Shown here piece by piece: positions 54,125-62,424 of a DNA stretch of 64,000 nt (positions are counted from its first letter, which is position 1; every line of letters begins with the position of its first letter). The notes under the pieces are model-generated. The model had not been told where the DNA came from. It did not search any database and saw only the letters and a list, made by a program, of their open reading frames with translations. Origin of the DNA: Paraburkholderia phenoliruptrix (GTDB lineage: Bacteria; Pseudomonadota; Gammaproteobacteria; Burkholderiales; Burkholderiaceae); contig NZ_JAEUAV010000001.1 of assembly GCF_019511605.1 (NCBI RefSeq), positions 372,001-436,000 of the forward strand. The letters run 5' to 3'. Position numbers and translations under genes: made by a program.

Positions 54125-55273
54125 CTAGGCGCGCACCATACCGCTCATCGGCCTGACGCGGGCTGTGCGGCCGAACAGCGCGCGCACCGTGCGCTGCGGA
54201 TCTAGACCGAGGCCCTCGCTCGTCACGCCGGCAATCAGCGCATCGAGCGAAGCGGTCGGCTTGAGGTCGCGCGCCTCGTACAGATCGCGCGGCGCAAGGC
54301 CGGGCCAGTCCGCGAGCACCCGGCCGCCTGCTACCGCACCGCCCAGCACCATCGCGACCGAACCGGTGCCGTGGTCGGTGCCTTCGGTGCCGTTCGCGGC
54401 CGCGGTCCTGCCGAACTCGGTCGCCACCAGCACCGTGGTTTCGCTCCAGGCAGCGCCCATGCCGTCGCGCAACGCGGCAAGCATCGTGTCGAGCGCTTTC
54501 AACTGATTGCCGAGGCGCGCGTTCTGCGCGCTGTGCGTGTCCCAGCCGCCGGTCTCGATCATCGCGATGCGCGGGCCGTCGTCACGCGCGAGAAAACCCG
54601 CAGCGAGCTTGCCAAGGCTCGCGGGATCCTGGCGCGCGCCTGCGCCGCCCGCAAGACCGCGCGCCGTCATCGCCGATTCCCACAACGGGCGCAACTGCGC
54701 ATCGTCGTCATAGAGTTGCGACACGCGCATCAGCAGATCGTCGGGCGCGGCAGGCAATGCGGATGGTGCATACGACGTGACCGCCGCCGCGCCGCGCAGC
54801 GCCATCGGCACAGTGGGCGCGAAGGCGATTGCGGTTTCGCGAGCCGCGGGCAGCAGCGTGGCGAGCCGGTTGAGCCAACCGTCTTTCACCTGATACGGCG
54901 ACACGCCGCCGGTTTCCAGCACGTTCTGTCCGTCGAAATGCGAACGGTCGCGATACGGCGAGGCCACCGCATGCACGAACAGCGCCTGACGCTGCGCATA
55001 CATTCCGGCCATTTGCGTGAGCGCGGGGTGCAGCGCAAAGGTTCCATCGAGCCGGTGAGCGCTTGCGGGATCGATCGCAAGCGCGCCGCGCAACGTGCTG
55101 TACGCCGGCTCGGCATATGGCACGACGATGTTGAGCCCGTCGGCCGCACCGCGCTGAATGACGAACACGAAGCGGCGCTGTGTGACGACGCGCGCGAACG
55201 CAATGCGCGGCGACACGAGAATCGCCCCGGCTCCGGCAGCGGCGACACGCAGAAACTGGCGGCGTGAGGACAT
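54125..55273 (-). CDS. DUF1501 domain protein, Tat-exported
   Basis: A 382-residue protein of the DUF1501 (sulfatase-like alpha/beta) family, beginning at ATG 55273 with GGAGATAACC upstream. The twin-arginine signal is SSRRQFLRVAAAGAGAILV (about 2-20). The core shows FVFVIQRGAADGLNIVVPY (about 34-52), HFDGQNVLETGG, MIETGGWDTHSAQ and VLVATEFGRTAAANGTEGTDHGTG, quoted in pieces. Metal-ligand-like Asp and His residues in the last two motifs suggest a hydrolase fold. Its start is 2 bp after the DUF1800 stop; the two families are usually found together. Function is not known. Confidence 0.9.
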   Translation of the reverse strand: MSSRRQFLRVAAAGAGAILVSPRIAFARVVTQRRFVFVIQRGAADGLNIVVPYAEPAYSTLRGALAIDPASAHRLDGTFALHPALTQMAGMYAQRQALFVHAVASPYRDRSHFDGQNVLETGGVSPYQVKDGWLNRLATLLPAARETAIAFAPTVPMALRGAAAVTSYAPSALPAAPDDLLMRVSQLYDDDAQLRPLWESAMTARGLAGGAGARQDPASLGKLAAGFLARDDGPRIAMIETGGWDTHSAQNARLGNQLKALDTMLAALRDGMGAAWSETTVLVATEFGRTAAANGTEGTDHGTGSVAMVLGGAVAGGRVLADWPGLAPRDLYEARDLKPTASLDALIAGVTSEGLGLDPQRTVRALFGRTARVRPMSGMVRA

Positions 55274-55275
55274 GG

Positions 55276-56793
55276 TTATCTCCGTTGAAAGTCCGGCGAG
55301 ACGAGCAAAAGTGCAATCGCGGTGGATGCACTTTCGGCGCGCGCTATCGCGACTGTAGTCGGCGCGCCGAGCGATCCGGGCAGCAGCACCTCGCCGAGCG
55401 AACGCGCATCGAGCCGATCGCCGACGCGCGCAGCGAAGCGCTGCGCCACCTCCACGCGGCGCACCAATGCATCGGGCGCGGCCCAACTGGCGGCGACATC
55501 GTCGTAACCGGAAGGCGAGCCCGGACGCCACACCGGCTGGCCGAGCTGCGCGAAAAGCGGCGCGGCCTGCAGTTTGCCGAGATCTTGCCAACCGAGACCG
55601 CGCATCGACGAAATGGCCCATTCCCACGGCGTCTTGAACTTCACGGCGGTGGGCGACCAGGCTTGGTGCAGGTCGAGCAATGCGCGATATACGGTCGGCA
55701 GATCACCCCCGCTCGTCTGGAACGCGTCAGCCAGTTTCTCACTCGCGCCCGCGGGCGGCGTGTCGGCAATGAAATGGCGAGCCAGCTTGCCGCCGATGTG
55801 TTGCGCGGTGGCCGGGGCAGTGGCGAGGTCATGCAGAATCGCGAGCGCCTGCTCTTCGCCACGCTGATCGTAGCGCCGGCCCATCACCGTACGCACGCCC
55901 GGCTCGTGCAGCGCCTCGCGGAAGGCGAACGTACCGGGCGCCGGCGCAGTGCCCAACATGCGGGAAGTGCCTGCGCCTACCGGCGTATTCGCCACGCTCC
56001 AGCCCGTCAGTGCTTGGGCGAATTCGGTGACGTCGCTCTGGCTATAGCCGCTGCGCACGCCGAGCGTATGCAGTTCCATGATCTCGCGCGCGAGGTTTTC
56101 GTTCAGGCCGCGCCTGCTCTGCGGGTTGCGCGCCCCCGCGCGCAGCGCCGCCATGCTGTCCGGACCCACTGAACGGGTCTGGTCGAGAAACACCTGCATG
56201 GCAGGATGACGTTCCACAGCGACCAGCATGTCCTCGAACCGGCCCAATACATGAGGGCGAATCGCCTCGGCTTCGAACGACCCGGCGAGCGCAGCCACCG
56301 CCGGTTTTTCCGTCGATACGGCAAAGTGGTTGGCCCAGAAATGCACCAGTCGCTCGACGAAAGGCGTCGGCGTGGTCAATGCGCTCGTCACTCGGGCATT
56401 GACCGCGCAACGGTATCTGTCGCGTATTTCGACATGCATGGCTTTCCGTTCGGCATCCTTAGCTTGCTTCGCGGTGCTTTGCGAGGCTGCCGTCTGCTCA
56501 CTCTGCGTGTTGGCCTGCGTGTTGACCTGCGTATCGACCATTGACGCCCCGCCCGCGTCGCCCGGCTTGCGTTGCCGTTGCTCACGCAACTGGAGTCGCT
56601 GCTGCTCCAGTTCACTGGAGAGCGCGAGCGAATCCGGCTGATCGGCCCATGCCGCGGGCCGCGGCTCGTACTGCTCGAGCTGCGCCAGCAGCCACGCTTT
56701 CGGCGCGGCAGGCGGCGTGTCGTCCGCGCGCGCGCCGAGACCAAAGCGGTTAAGCGCAATTGCAGCGGGAGTCAGGTTTGGTGAGACTGCCAT
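55276..56793 (-). CDS. DUF1800 domain protein
   Basis: A 505-residue protein starting at ATG 56793 with AGAGGG upstream; longer in-frame sequence above is not family-like. It begins LTPAAIALNRFGLGARADD, the usual DUF1800 opening, and has LVHFWANHFAVS (about 138-149), RRGLNENLAREIMELHTLGV, quoted as a 20-residue block, then SDVTEFAQALTGWSV and LARHFIADTPP. A Gln/Ser/Thr-rich insertion lies at about 75-115. No signal peptide is visible, while its partner DUF1501 protein has a Tat signal, so export as a complex is possible. It is coupled to the DUF1501 gene. Confidence 0.9.
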   Translation of the reverse strand: MAVSPNLTPAAIALNRFGLGARADDTPPAAPKAWLLAQLEQYEPRPAAWADQPDSLALSSELEQQRLQLREQRQRKPGDAGGASMVDTQVNTQANTQSEQTAASQSTAKQAKDAERKAMHVEIRDRYRCAVNARVTSALTTPTPFVERLVHFWANHFAVSTEKPAVAALAGSFEAEAIRPHVLGRFEDMLVAVERHPAMQVFLDQTRSVGPDSMAALRAGARNPQSRRGLNENLAREIMELHTLGVRSGYSQSDVTEFAQALTGWSVANTPVGAGTSRMLGTAPAPGTFAFREALHEPGVRTVMGRRYDQRGEEQALAILHDLATAPATAQHIGGKLARHFIADTPPAGASEKLADAFQTSGGDLPTVYRALLDLHQAWSPTAVKFKTPWEWAISSMRGLGWQDLGKLQAAPLFAQLGQPVWRPGSPSGYDDVAASWAAPDALVRRVEVAQRFAARVGDRLDARSLGEVLLPGSLGAPTTVAIARAESASTAIALLLVSPDFQRR

Positions 56794-56867
56794 ACCACCC
56801 TCTTCGGCATTGAAAATGCTTGAACGCGGAGGCGCTACCCGATCCGTCGCCACCGTTAGACATTTTT

Positions 56868-57389
56868 TCAGTGGCCCGAAGCCGCATTCAAAGACGCGGG
56901 GTTCGCCGGCCCGGCGCTTTTCGGGTTCGCCTGCGGTTCGCGCCACTGCCCGCGCAAGCGCAGGCTCTCCGCGAACTCGATCCGCTCCTGCGGCGACAAC
57001 GTCGCAGCGAAATCCGCGACATTGCCCTCCACCTTGGCGCGCAGCTCGCTGTCGGCCGCGCGGGTGCGAGCCAGCGCGGCGTCGAGCGCCGAGCGGTCCA
57101 GTTGCGGCGCGGCGAGCAGACGCAAGACCTCGCGGCGTCCTTCGCGCGCCTCGCGCGCAAACTCGCGGCCGTCGCGGCGACCGTTCTTCAGGCTGTCCGC
57201 AAATGCCTTTTGCCGCTCGGGGGAGAGCGTCTGAGCGGCAAAGCGCAAGGCTCGCTGCTGGGCACTGAGCGGAGCGGCGGCCTCGCGAGCCGCATACCAA
57301 CGGTAAGCGCCGCCAGCAATCGCACCTAGCAGAAAGACATTCAGGACGAGCGAAACCACAAGCACAATTTTCCAGGCCCGGCTGTTCAT
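56868..57389 (-). CDS. Periplasmic metal-sensor/CpxP-like protein
   Basis: A 173-residue protein with one N-terminal membrane helix (WKIVLVVSLVLNVFLLGAIAGGAYRW, about 6-31, quoted as WKIVLVVSLVLN and VFLLGAIAGGAYRW) and a helical periplasmic part. The repeated TLSPERQKAFADSL and TLSPQERIEFAESL are the LTPEQR-type motifs of Spy/CpxP and the heavy-metal-resistance (CnrR-like) family. The helices between them are rich in Arg and Glu. It overlaps the anti-sigma-like gene by 4 bp (ATGA) and likely helps sense envelope stress or metal for the ECF system. Confidence 0.8.
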   Translation of the reverse strand: MNSRAWKIVLVVSLVLNVFLLGAIAGGAYRWYAAREAAAPLSAQQRALRFAAQTLSPERQKAFADSLKNGRRDGREFAREAREGRREVLRLLAAPQLDRSALDAALARTRAADSELRAKVEGNVADFAATLSPQERIEFAESLRLRGQWREPQANPKSAGPANPASLNAASGH

Positions 57390-57802
57390 TCGCCACTCCA
57401 ATCGGCGGACGCCCCACCGAAGCTCGACGTCAGGTAAGAGTCGTGCACGGGCGGGACCGCTTCGCTCAGCACGAAGAGCGATACGGCCAAAGCCCCGGCC
57501 ACGCCGCCCAGCAATCCAACACCCGCGACCGCCGCACCCGACCACCACCAGGCGCGCCGCTGCACATGCGGCCGGCGTACTGGTGCGCTCGCAACGATAC
57601 GGCGCTGCAACGCCGCGTCCGGCGGCGCGAGTCTGTCCGCCGCGAGCCACGCGTCGAGCCCGGCCGCTTGCGCGAGCCACGCGTCGGCCTGCTGACGATG
57701 CGTCTGCGCCCACGCCTGCCCCGCCGCCCGCTCTTCCTCGGGCCAGCGTCGTGGATCGGCACCATAGGCTTCTACGATCTGATGGAATCTTTCGGGCGTC
57801 AT
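57386..57802 (-). CDS. Anti-sigma factor-like membrane protein
   Basis: A 138-residue protein with a cytoplasmic N-terminal part (about 1-80, MTPERFHQIVEAYGADPRRW), one membrane helix (AAVAGVGLLGGVAGALAVSLFV, about 88-110) and a short periplasmic end. No ZAS zinc motif (His-x3-Cys-x2-Cys) is present, so it is not a classical ZAS anti-sigma. It overlaps the sigma-factor gene by 4 bp and the CpxP-like gene by 4 bp, the normal arrangement of a sigma/anti-sigma pair. Its role is inferred mainly from position and topology. Confidence 0.7.
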   Translation of the reverse strand: MTPERFHQIVEAYGADPRRWPEEERAAGQAWAQTHRQQADAWLAQAAGLDAWLAADRLAPPDAALQRRIVASAPVRRPHVQRRAWWWSGAAVAGVGLLGGVAGALAVSLFVLSEAVPPVHDSYLTSSFGGASADWSGE

Positions 57803-58359
57803 GGCTTGTCCTTGCTAAGGCCGCTGTCGGCCAGTTGAGCGCGCAGATTGCGACGCGCGCGGGCCAGCAGACTTTCCAGCGCATCGACGGTGATGCCCAT
57901 CAACGCAGCGGCGTCGATGTTGGACATCTCCTGGTAGTAGCACAGCACCAGCGCCTCGCGCTGCCGTACCGGCAGAGCGGCAAGCGCCTCGCGAATGCGC
58001 GCGTCGCGCGAGCGCGCTTCGAGCCGCGCATCCGGCAAGGCGGCCGGGTCGATTTCGTCGGGCAACTCGTCGCGAACCTGTTCGCGGCGGCCGCGCAGAC
58101 GGTCATAGCAAAGATTGAGCGCAACACGATGTATCCACGTGTCGAACTTTGCCTCGCCTTCGCGCCAACGCGCCGCGTGTTTCCAGATGCGCACGAACAC
58201 CTCCTGCGCGACGTCTTCCGCTTCCATACGATCGCCCAGCATGCGCGTGGCAAATGCCAGCAAACGCGGCAGCTTGCGCGCGACGAGCGTGCGCACGGCG
58301 GCCGCATCACGGCGGCCGACCTGCTCGAGCAACTCCGCGTCGGGGTCGCGTTCGCTCAA
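57799..58359 (-). CDS. ECF-type RNA polymerase sigma factor
   Basis: A 186-residue ECF sigma factor from a TTG start at 58359 with GGGGAG upstream. Region 2 (about 25-90) has LLAFATRMLGDRMEAEDVAQ, then EVFVRIWKHAARWREG and FDTWIHRVALNLCYDRLRGR. Region 4 (about 125-180) has ALAALPVRQREALVLCYYQE and MSNIDAAALMGITVDALESL, then LARARRNLRAQL. It directs RNA polymerase to promoters of an envelope stress response. It heads the overlapping operon with the anti-sigma-like, CpxP-like, DUF1800 and DUF1501 genes. Confidence 0.95.
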   Translation of the reverse strand: MSERDPDAELLEQVGRRDAAAVRTLVARKLPRLLAFATRMLGDRMEAEDVAQEVFVRIWKHAARWREGEAKFDTWIHRVALNLCYDRLRGRREQVRDELPDEIDPAALPDARLEARSRDARIREALAALPVRQREALVLCYYQEMSNIDAAALMGITVDALESLLARARRNLRAQLADSGLSKDKP

Positions 58360-58470
58360 GGCACAGCGCTCCCCGGGCCACGTTCGATGCGATTCACGTC
58401 GGCTTCAACCTCGCAGGTTCGTTGCACGCGCAACGGTAGATAGATGCGCGCGGCAGTCGGCAGGTGAGGC

Positions 58471-58572
58471 TCAATACACGACCACCGCCGGACGATAGTA
58501 GACCGGCCGCGCCGGGTACACCACACAGCCCGCCAGCGTCGCCGCGAGCAGCAGGATCACAAGTGTTTTCAT
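58471..58572 (-). CDS. Small lipoprotein, 33 residues
   Basis: A very short gene found by reading the sequence. ATG 58572 gives MKTLVILLLAATLAGC, a complete lipoprotein signal with Cys16, and then a 17-residue mature part rich in Val, Tyr and Pro (VVYPARPVYYRPAVVVY) ending at a TGA at 58471. It lies 30 bp below the YXWGXW-repeat gene on the same strand, so they are probably co-transcribed. The function is not known. Confidence 0.72.
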   Translation of the reverse strand: MKTLVILLLAATLAGCVVYPARPVYYRPAVVVY

Positions 58573-58602
58573 GAACGATGTCCGGCTGGTTATGCAACGC
58601 CT

Positions 58603-58923
58603 TTATGCCCAATGACCTTCGACCCAGCGCCAGTTCGGCCCGCGCTGCACCCAATGTCCGGGCACCCAGTGATAGCCGGGCCGCACCACCTGCCAGTGGC
58701 CGGGTACCCACACATAACGGCCATGATGCCAACGCCAGCGGCCCTGATCCCACACGTACCCCGCGCGCGGCGCCGGCACGACCTCCACGCGCGGCGGCGG
58801 CGGTGCCATCGGCGCGACGATCACGGCCTGCGCGGACGCGGGCGACGAACTCAGCGCGGCCGTGCAGGCCAATGCGGCGACGAGCATCAAGCTGCCGATG
58901 CGAAGCGATTTTGTCGATGTCAT
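58603..58923 (-). CDS. Exported YXWGXW-repeat protein
   Basis: A 106-residue secreted protein. ATG 58923 has GGGAGA upstream and opens a Sec signal (LMLVAALACTAALSSSPASA, cleavage about residue 31). The mature part has an Ala/Pro-rich start and then four aromatic repeats: YVWDQGRWRW, YVWVPGHWQV, YHWVPGHWVQ and WRWVEGHW. Such YXWGXW repeats are found in envelope proteins of many Burkholderiaceae; their role is not known. The same run contains the small lipoprotein at 58471. Confidence 0.85.
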   Translation of the reverse strand: MTSTKSLRIGSLMLVAALACTAALSSSPASAQAVIVAPMAPPPPRVEVVPAPRAGYVWDQGRWRWHHGRYVWVPGHWQVVRPGYHWVPGHWVQRGPNWRWVEGHWA

Positions 58924-59417
58924 GCTGGTTTCTCCCATTCGATACCGAAGCGCGATGCGGCTTCGTTTCTTCTTGAACGCGGTAGCGCGGCAAATCCGTC
59001 GCTGGTTTTGCACAAAAAGAGCCATGAGGCAAACGACAGACAAACGACAGACAAAGTCATCGAACTGTATGGTGCGGCGTGACGCCGGTGTTGGCGTCAT
59101 CGCATGTTGCGTGCGGCTGCGTGGACATCGACAAGTGCGCAGGCGCGTGCATGCGAAGCTGGGCACGTGCACCGCTATGATCGCTGACGAACCGATCGCC
59201 AACCCTGCACTCGATCTAATGACCTGGATGCCCGCGCTAAGCGGTGCCCGCCGATCGGGCGTATGCTGATTCAAGAAAGCCGCGCGCCGGGTTGTCCGCG
59301 CGAGGCACGACACGTGGCCCGACGAGCCAGGCGATCGCGGCCCGAGTCGCACTGACTGCACTTGCGGCACCGCATCAAAAGAATCACCGGGCGGCTTATC
59401 GGCGACTGGAGGATGAC
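58924..59417. other. Gap between YXWGXW gene and alanine dehydrogenase gene
   Basis: About 490 bp between divergent starts at 58923 and 59418. It contains a small tandem CGACAGACAAA repeat (about 59031-59055). No gene is supported; the promoter of ald should be at the right end. Confidence 0.5.
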
Positions 59418-60536
59418 ATGCGCGTTGGCGTTCCGAAGGAAATAAAAAACCACGAATACCGTGTGGGACTGACACCGTCGTCGGTCCGGGAAATGGTGGC
59501 GCACGGGCACACGGTCACCGTCGAGACAGGCGCCGGCAACGGCATTGGCGCATCGGACGCGGTCTATGAAAAGGCCGGCGCGAAGATCGCGGCGCGCGCG
59601 CAAGACGTGTTCGCTATAGCCGAGCTGATCGTCAAGGTAAAGGAGCCGCAGGCGGGCGAGCGCGCCATGTTGCGCGACGGCCAGATCCTGTTCACTTATC
59701 TGCACCTCGCGCCCGACCCGCAGCAATGCGCCGATCTCGTGCAGAGCAACGCGGTCTGCATTGCCTATGAAACCGTCACTCAGGCCGCCGGCGGGTTGCC
59801 GCTGCTCGCGCCCATGTCCGAGGTGGCGGGCCGCATGTCGATCCAGGCCGGCGCGTTCTGCCTGGAGCGCGCGCATGGCGGCAAGGGAATTCTGCTGGGC
59901 GGGGTCGCGGGCGTGCCATCGGCGAAAATCGTCATTCTCGGCGCAGGCGTGGTCGGCTCGAATGCGGCGCAGATTGCCGTAGGCACCGGTGCGCAGGTCG
60001 TGGTGATCGACCGCAACCTCGAGGCGCTGCGGCGCATGGACCGCCAGTTCGGCGCGCGCGTGATGACCGTGTTTTCGAATCAGGACAATGTGGAGAAACA
60101 CGTGCTCGAAGCCGATCTCGTGATCGGCGGGGTGCTGATTCCCGGCGCGGCCGCGCCGAAACTCGTTACGCGACAGATGGTGCAGGCAATGCAGCCCGGC
60201 GCCGCGATTGTCGACGTTGCGATCGACCAGGGCGGCTGCTGCGAGACGGCAAGAGCAACCACGCATGCCGAGCCGACTTACATGGTGGACGACGTCGTGC
60301 ACTACTGCGTCGCCAACATGCCAGGCGGCGTGCCGCGCACGTCGACCTACGCGCTGAACAACGCGACCTTGCCGTTCGCGCTGCAGATTGCAGACAAAGG
60401 CTGGCGCAAGGCGTTGCAGGACGACCCGCATCTGCGCAACGGGCTGAACGTCGCGTTCGGCAAAGTGACCTGCCGCGAAGTGGCCGAGGCACTCGATTAC
60501 ATGTGGGAATCGCCGGAATCCGTCATGGCGATGTGA
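59418..60536 (+). CDS. ald: Alanine dehydrogenase
   Basis: NAD-dependent enzyme that interconverts L-alanine and pyruvate plus ammonia. The start is ATG 59418, six bases after GGAGG (CTGGAGGATGAC), giving 372 residues. The N terminus MRVGVPKEIKNHEYRVGLTP is the family signature. Active-site Lys and His are in KVKEPQ and FTYLHLA (about 72-97), and the NAD site is VVILGAGVVGSNAAQIAVG-like (IVILGAGVVGSNAAQIA, about 170-186) with GAQVVVIDRN. GGCCETARATTHAEPTYMVD is quoted in part as the conserved catalytic region near 270. It is monocistronic. Confidence 0.97.
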   Translation: MRVGVPKEIKNHEYRVGLTPSSVREMVAHGHTVTVETGAGNGIGASDAVYEKAGAKIAARAQDVFAIAELIVKVKEPQAGERAMLRDGQILFTYLHLAPDPQQCADLVQSNAVCIAYETVTQAAGGLPLLAPMSEVAGRMSIQAGAFCLERAHGGKGILLGGVAGVPSAKIVILGAGVVGSNAAQIAVGTGAQVVVIDRNLEALRRMDRQFGARVMTVFSNQDNVEKHVLEADLVIGGVLIPGAAAPKLVTRQMVQAMQPGAAIVDVAIDQGGCCETARATTHAEPTYMVDDVVHYCVANMPGGVPRTSTYALNNATLPFALQIADKGWRKALQDDPHLRNGLNVAFGKVTCREVAEALDYMWESPESVMAM

Positions 60537-60549
60537 GCGGCGGCGCTAG

Positions 60550-60894
60550 GCGCTGGGCCGCAATCTCGACCTGATCATTCCCGAACGTTTGCGCGCCGCA
60601 CACTGGCGCGGTTTCGGAGCGGCCATGGCCAGCGGTGTCACAAAGACCCACGGCCGCGCAACGTTGACGAGCGCAATGCACAAGGAAGGCCGCAAGCTGT
60701 ATGTAGAAATGACCTTTGCGCTAGTGGTCGATGCAAACGGCAATGCGTGCGGCTCGGTTGCCGGGTCCGCGAAGTCACGGCACGCGTCGAGCAGGAACGC
60801 GCCGCCGCGCGTCACGGCGGCCCGATCTAGCCTGCTACTCGACGTGCGCCTTGACGTGCTCCGGCCGTCCGGCCGCATAACCGAACCATGCTGA
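60550..60894 (+). pseudogene. Remnant of a PAS-domain gene
   Basis: Frame 1 reads ALGRNLDLIIPERLRAAHWR and continues GFGAAMASGVTKTHGRATL, then LYVEMTFALVVDANGNACGSVAG, quoted in parts. This is the C-terminal half of a PAS domain of the Burkholderia sensor type. A TAG stop at 60547-60549 precedes it and no start with a ribosome binding site exists, so the first half of the domain is missing. After about residue 70 the frame loses family sense and runs into the 3' end of the convergent MFS gene. It is probably a decayed gene left after deletion. Confidence 0.72.
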
Positions 60895-62220
60895 CACGGC
60901 GCCCACGCCGCCGCACAGCGCGGCCAGGCTATTGAGCGAGCCGGTTGCATGGAGCAGCGAGCCGGCGATGAACGGTCCGCAAGATGCGATCAGATAGCCG
61001 ATTCCCTGCGCCATGCTGGACAGTTGCGCGGCCACGTGCGAGTCATACGAACGCAAGCCGATCACGGTGAGCGCAAGTGTGAACGACGCACCTTGCGCCA
61101 TGCCGAGAAGCAGTGCCCAAACCCAGACGGTCGAAAGCGGCGCGAAGAAACAGCCCATCAGCCCCACGCCGGTCAACAGCAGCGCGCTCACGTTCACCAT
61201 GCGCTGGTCGCGCAGCCGCGCGAGCAGAAATGGCAGCAATAGCGACGCCACAGCCTGCGTCACCACGCTTATCGACAGCATGAAGCCGGCGTCGACAGCG
61301 CTCATGCCGCGCGTGCGAAGCACCGTCGGTAGCCAGCCGAACACGATATACGCCAGCGACGATTGCGAGCCCATGAACAACGTGACCTTCCACGCCAGCG
61401 GATCGCGCCACAGGCCACGAACCACGTGCACGCGTTTTCCTGCCTGCGTGGTTTTGGCCGGCAGCTGCACGCCCCACACCAGCGTCGCGAGGCCGACCGG
61501 CAACGCCCATAGCGCAAGTGCCCACGCCCACGCGTTCCCGCCCGCGCCGCCCAGAACATGCGCCAGCGCATTGGCGGCCGGCACCGTGGCGGCCGCGGCC
61601 GCAGCGGCGCCCGCGCACATCGCGGCGCTGTAGATTCCGGTCATCAGCGCGACATGGTGCGGAAAGTCGCGCTTCACGACGCCCGGCATCAGCACGTTCA
61701 TCAAGCCGATCGCGAAACAGGCCACGATCTGTCCGATGTACAACACCGGCCATGCGGGAACGATTCGCAGCGCAGTGCCGGCAGTGAGCAGCACGAGCAG
61801 CGCCAGCAGCGCGCGCTCGCTGCCAAGGCGTCGTGCCAGCATGGGCGCAAGCGGTCCGAACAGACCGAAGCACAGCGACGGCAATGTCGTCAGAATGCTC
61901 GCGCCGGTGCGCGAAAGATTGGTCGCGCGCACTGCTTCGACCAGTATCGGGCCGACGCTAGTAATCGGCGTGCGCAGCGAGAAGGCGATCAACGCGAGGC
62001 TGGCCGCAAGCGCAATGCTGCGTCCGCGCGAGTCGTGCGCCGCAGCGGGCGTCGCCCTGGCGTTCGTGTTTGTGTTCGCGTTCATGTTCGGGTTCCCGTT
62101 CGCCTCGGCGTTCGCCTCCGCGTTCGCGACAGGGTGCGCAGACTCGCGGTCTCGTTGCGGCGACGCAGGGGTGACGGACGTATCGTGCCGGGCGTGTGCA
62201 GGAGTTTCGGAAGATTTCAT
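60835..62220 (-). CDS. MFS transporter, CynX/NimT type
   Basis: A 461-residue transporter with 12 membrane helices, starting at ATG 62220. Family features are FSLRTPITSVGPILVEAV in helix 1 (about 79-96), LLARRLGSERALLALLV-like APMLARRLGSERALL in the first long loop and GLMNVLMPGVVKRDFPHH in helix 4-5. The C-terminal half has AYIVFGWLPTVLRTRGMSAV. An unusual soluble lead of about 70 residues before helix 1 holds a run of Asn-x dipeptides (see 62062-62124). Related proteins carry cyanate or nitroimidazole-type compounds; the substrate here is not known. Confidence 0.88.
   Translation of the reverse strand: MKSSETPAHARHDTSVTPASPQRDRESAHPVANAEANAEANGNPNMNANTNTNARATPAAAHDSRGRSIALAASLALIAFSLRTPITSVGPILVEAVRATNLSRTGASILTTLPSLCFGLFGPLAPMLARRLGSERALLALLVLLTAGTALRIVPAWPVLYIGQIVACFAIGLMNVLMPGVVKRDFPHHVALMTGIYSAAMCAGAAAAAAATVPAANALAHVLGGAGGNAWAWALALWALPVGLATLVWGVQLPAKTTQAGKRVHVVRGLWRDPLAWKVTLFMGSQSSLAYIVFGWLPTVLRTRGMSAVDAGFMLSISVVTQAVASLLLPFLLARLRDQRMVNVSALLLTGVGLMGCFFAPLSTVWVWALLLGMAQGASFTLALTVIGLRSYDSHVAAQLSSMAQGIGYLIASCGPFIAGSLLHATGSLNSLAALCGGVGAVSAWFGYAAGRPEHVKAHVE
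62062..62124. repeat. AAC-NNN hexanucleotide repeat in MFS gene
   Basis: On the minus strand the codon AAC recurs every six or twelve bases, coding NAEANAEANGNPNMNANTNT. On the plus strand it reads as GTTC at six-base intervals. Six-base steps keep the frame, so copy-number change would lengthen or shorten the N-terminal tail without a frameshift. Confidence 0.7.
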
Positions 62221-62424
62221 CAATAGACGGTGAAAGCGGGCCGCCCAAAGCGGGCCTTGTTCGTCTCGGCATTGTATGCGGCAAACGCGTTGCGCACCGG
62301 GCAACCGTCACCGATCCCGGCCACCTCGCCCGTATCCCGCACGCAGAGGCATGCCACGTTCTGGCGGCTTGCGCTCGACCTGGCACGGGCTCGCGGCAAT
62401 TCTCATGCCCTTCGCGGCGTGCGA

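Noticed and set aside
53882..54205. 107-codon frame between hydrolase and DUF1501 genes
   Set aside because: Very Arg/Lys/Ala-rich, overlaps the DUF1501 end and has no family features.
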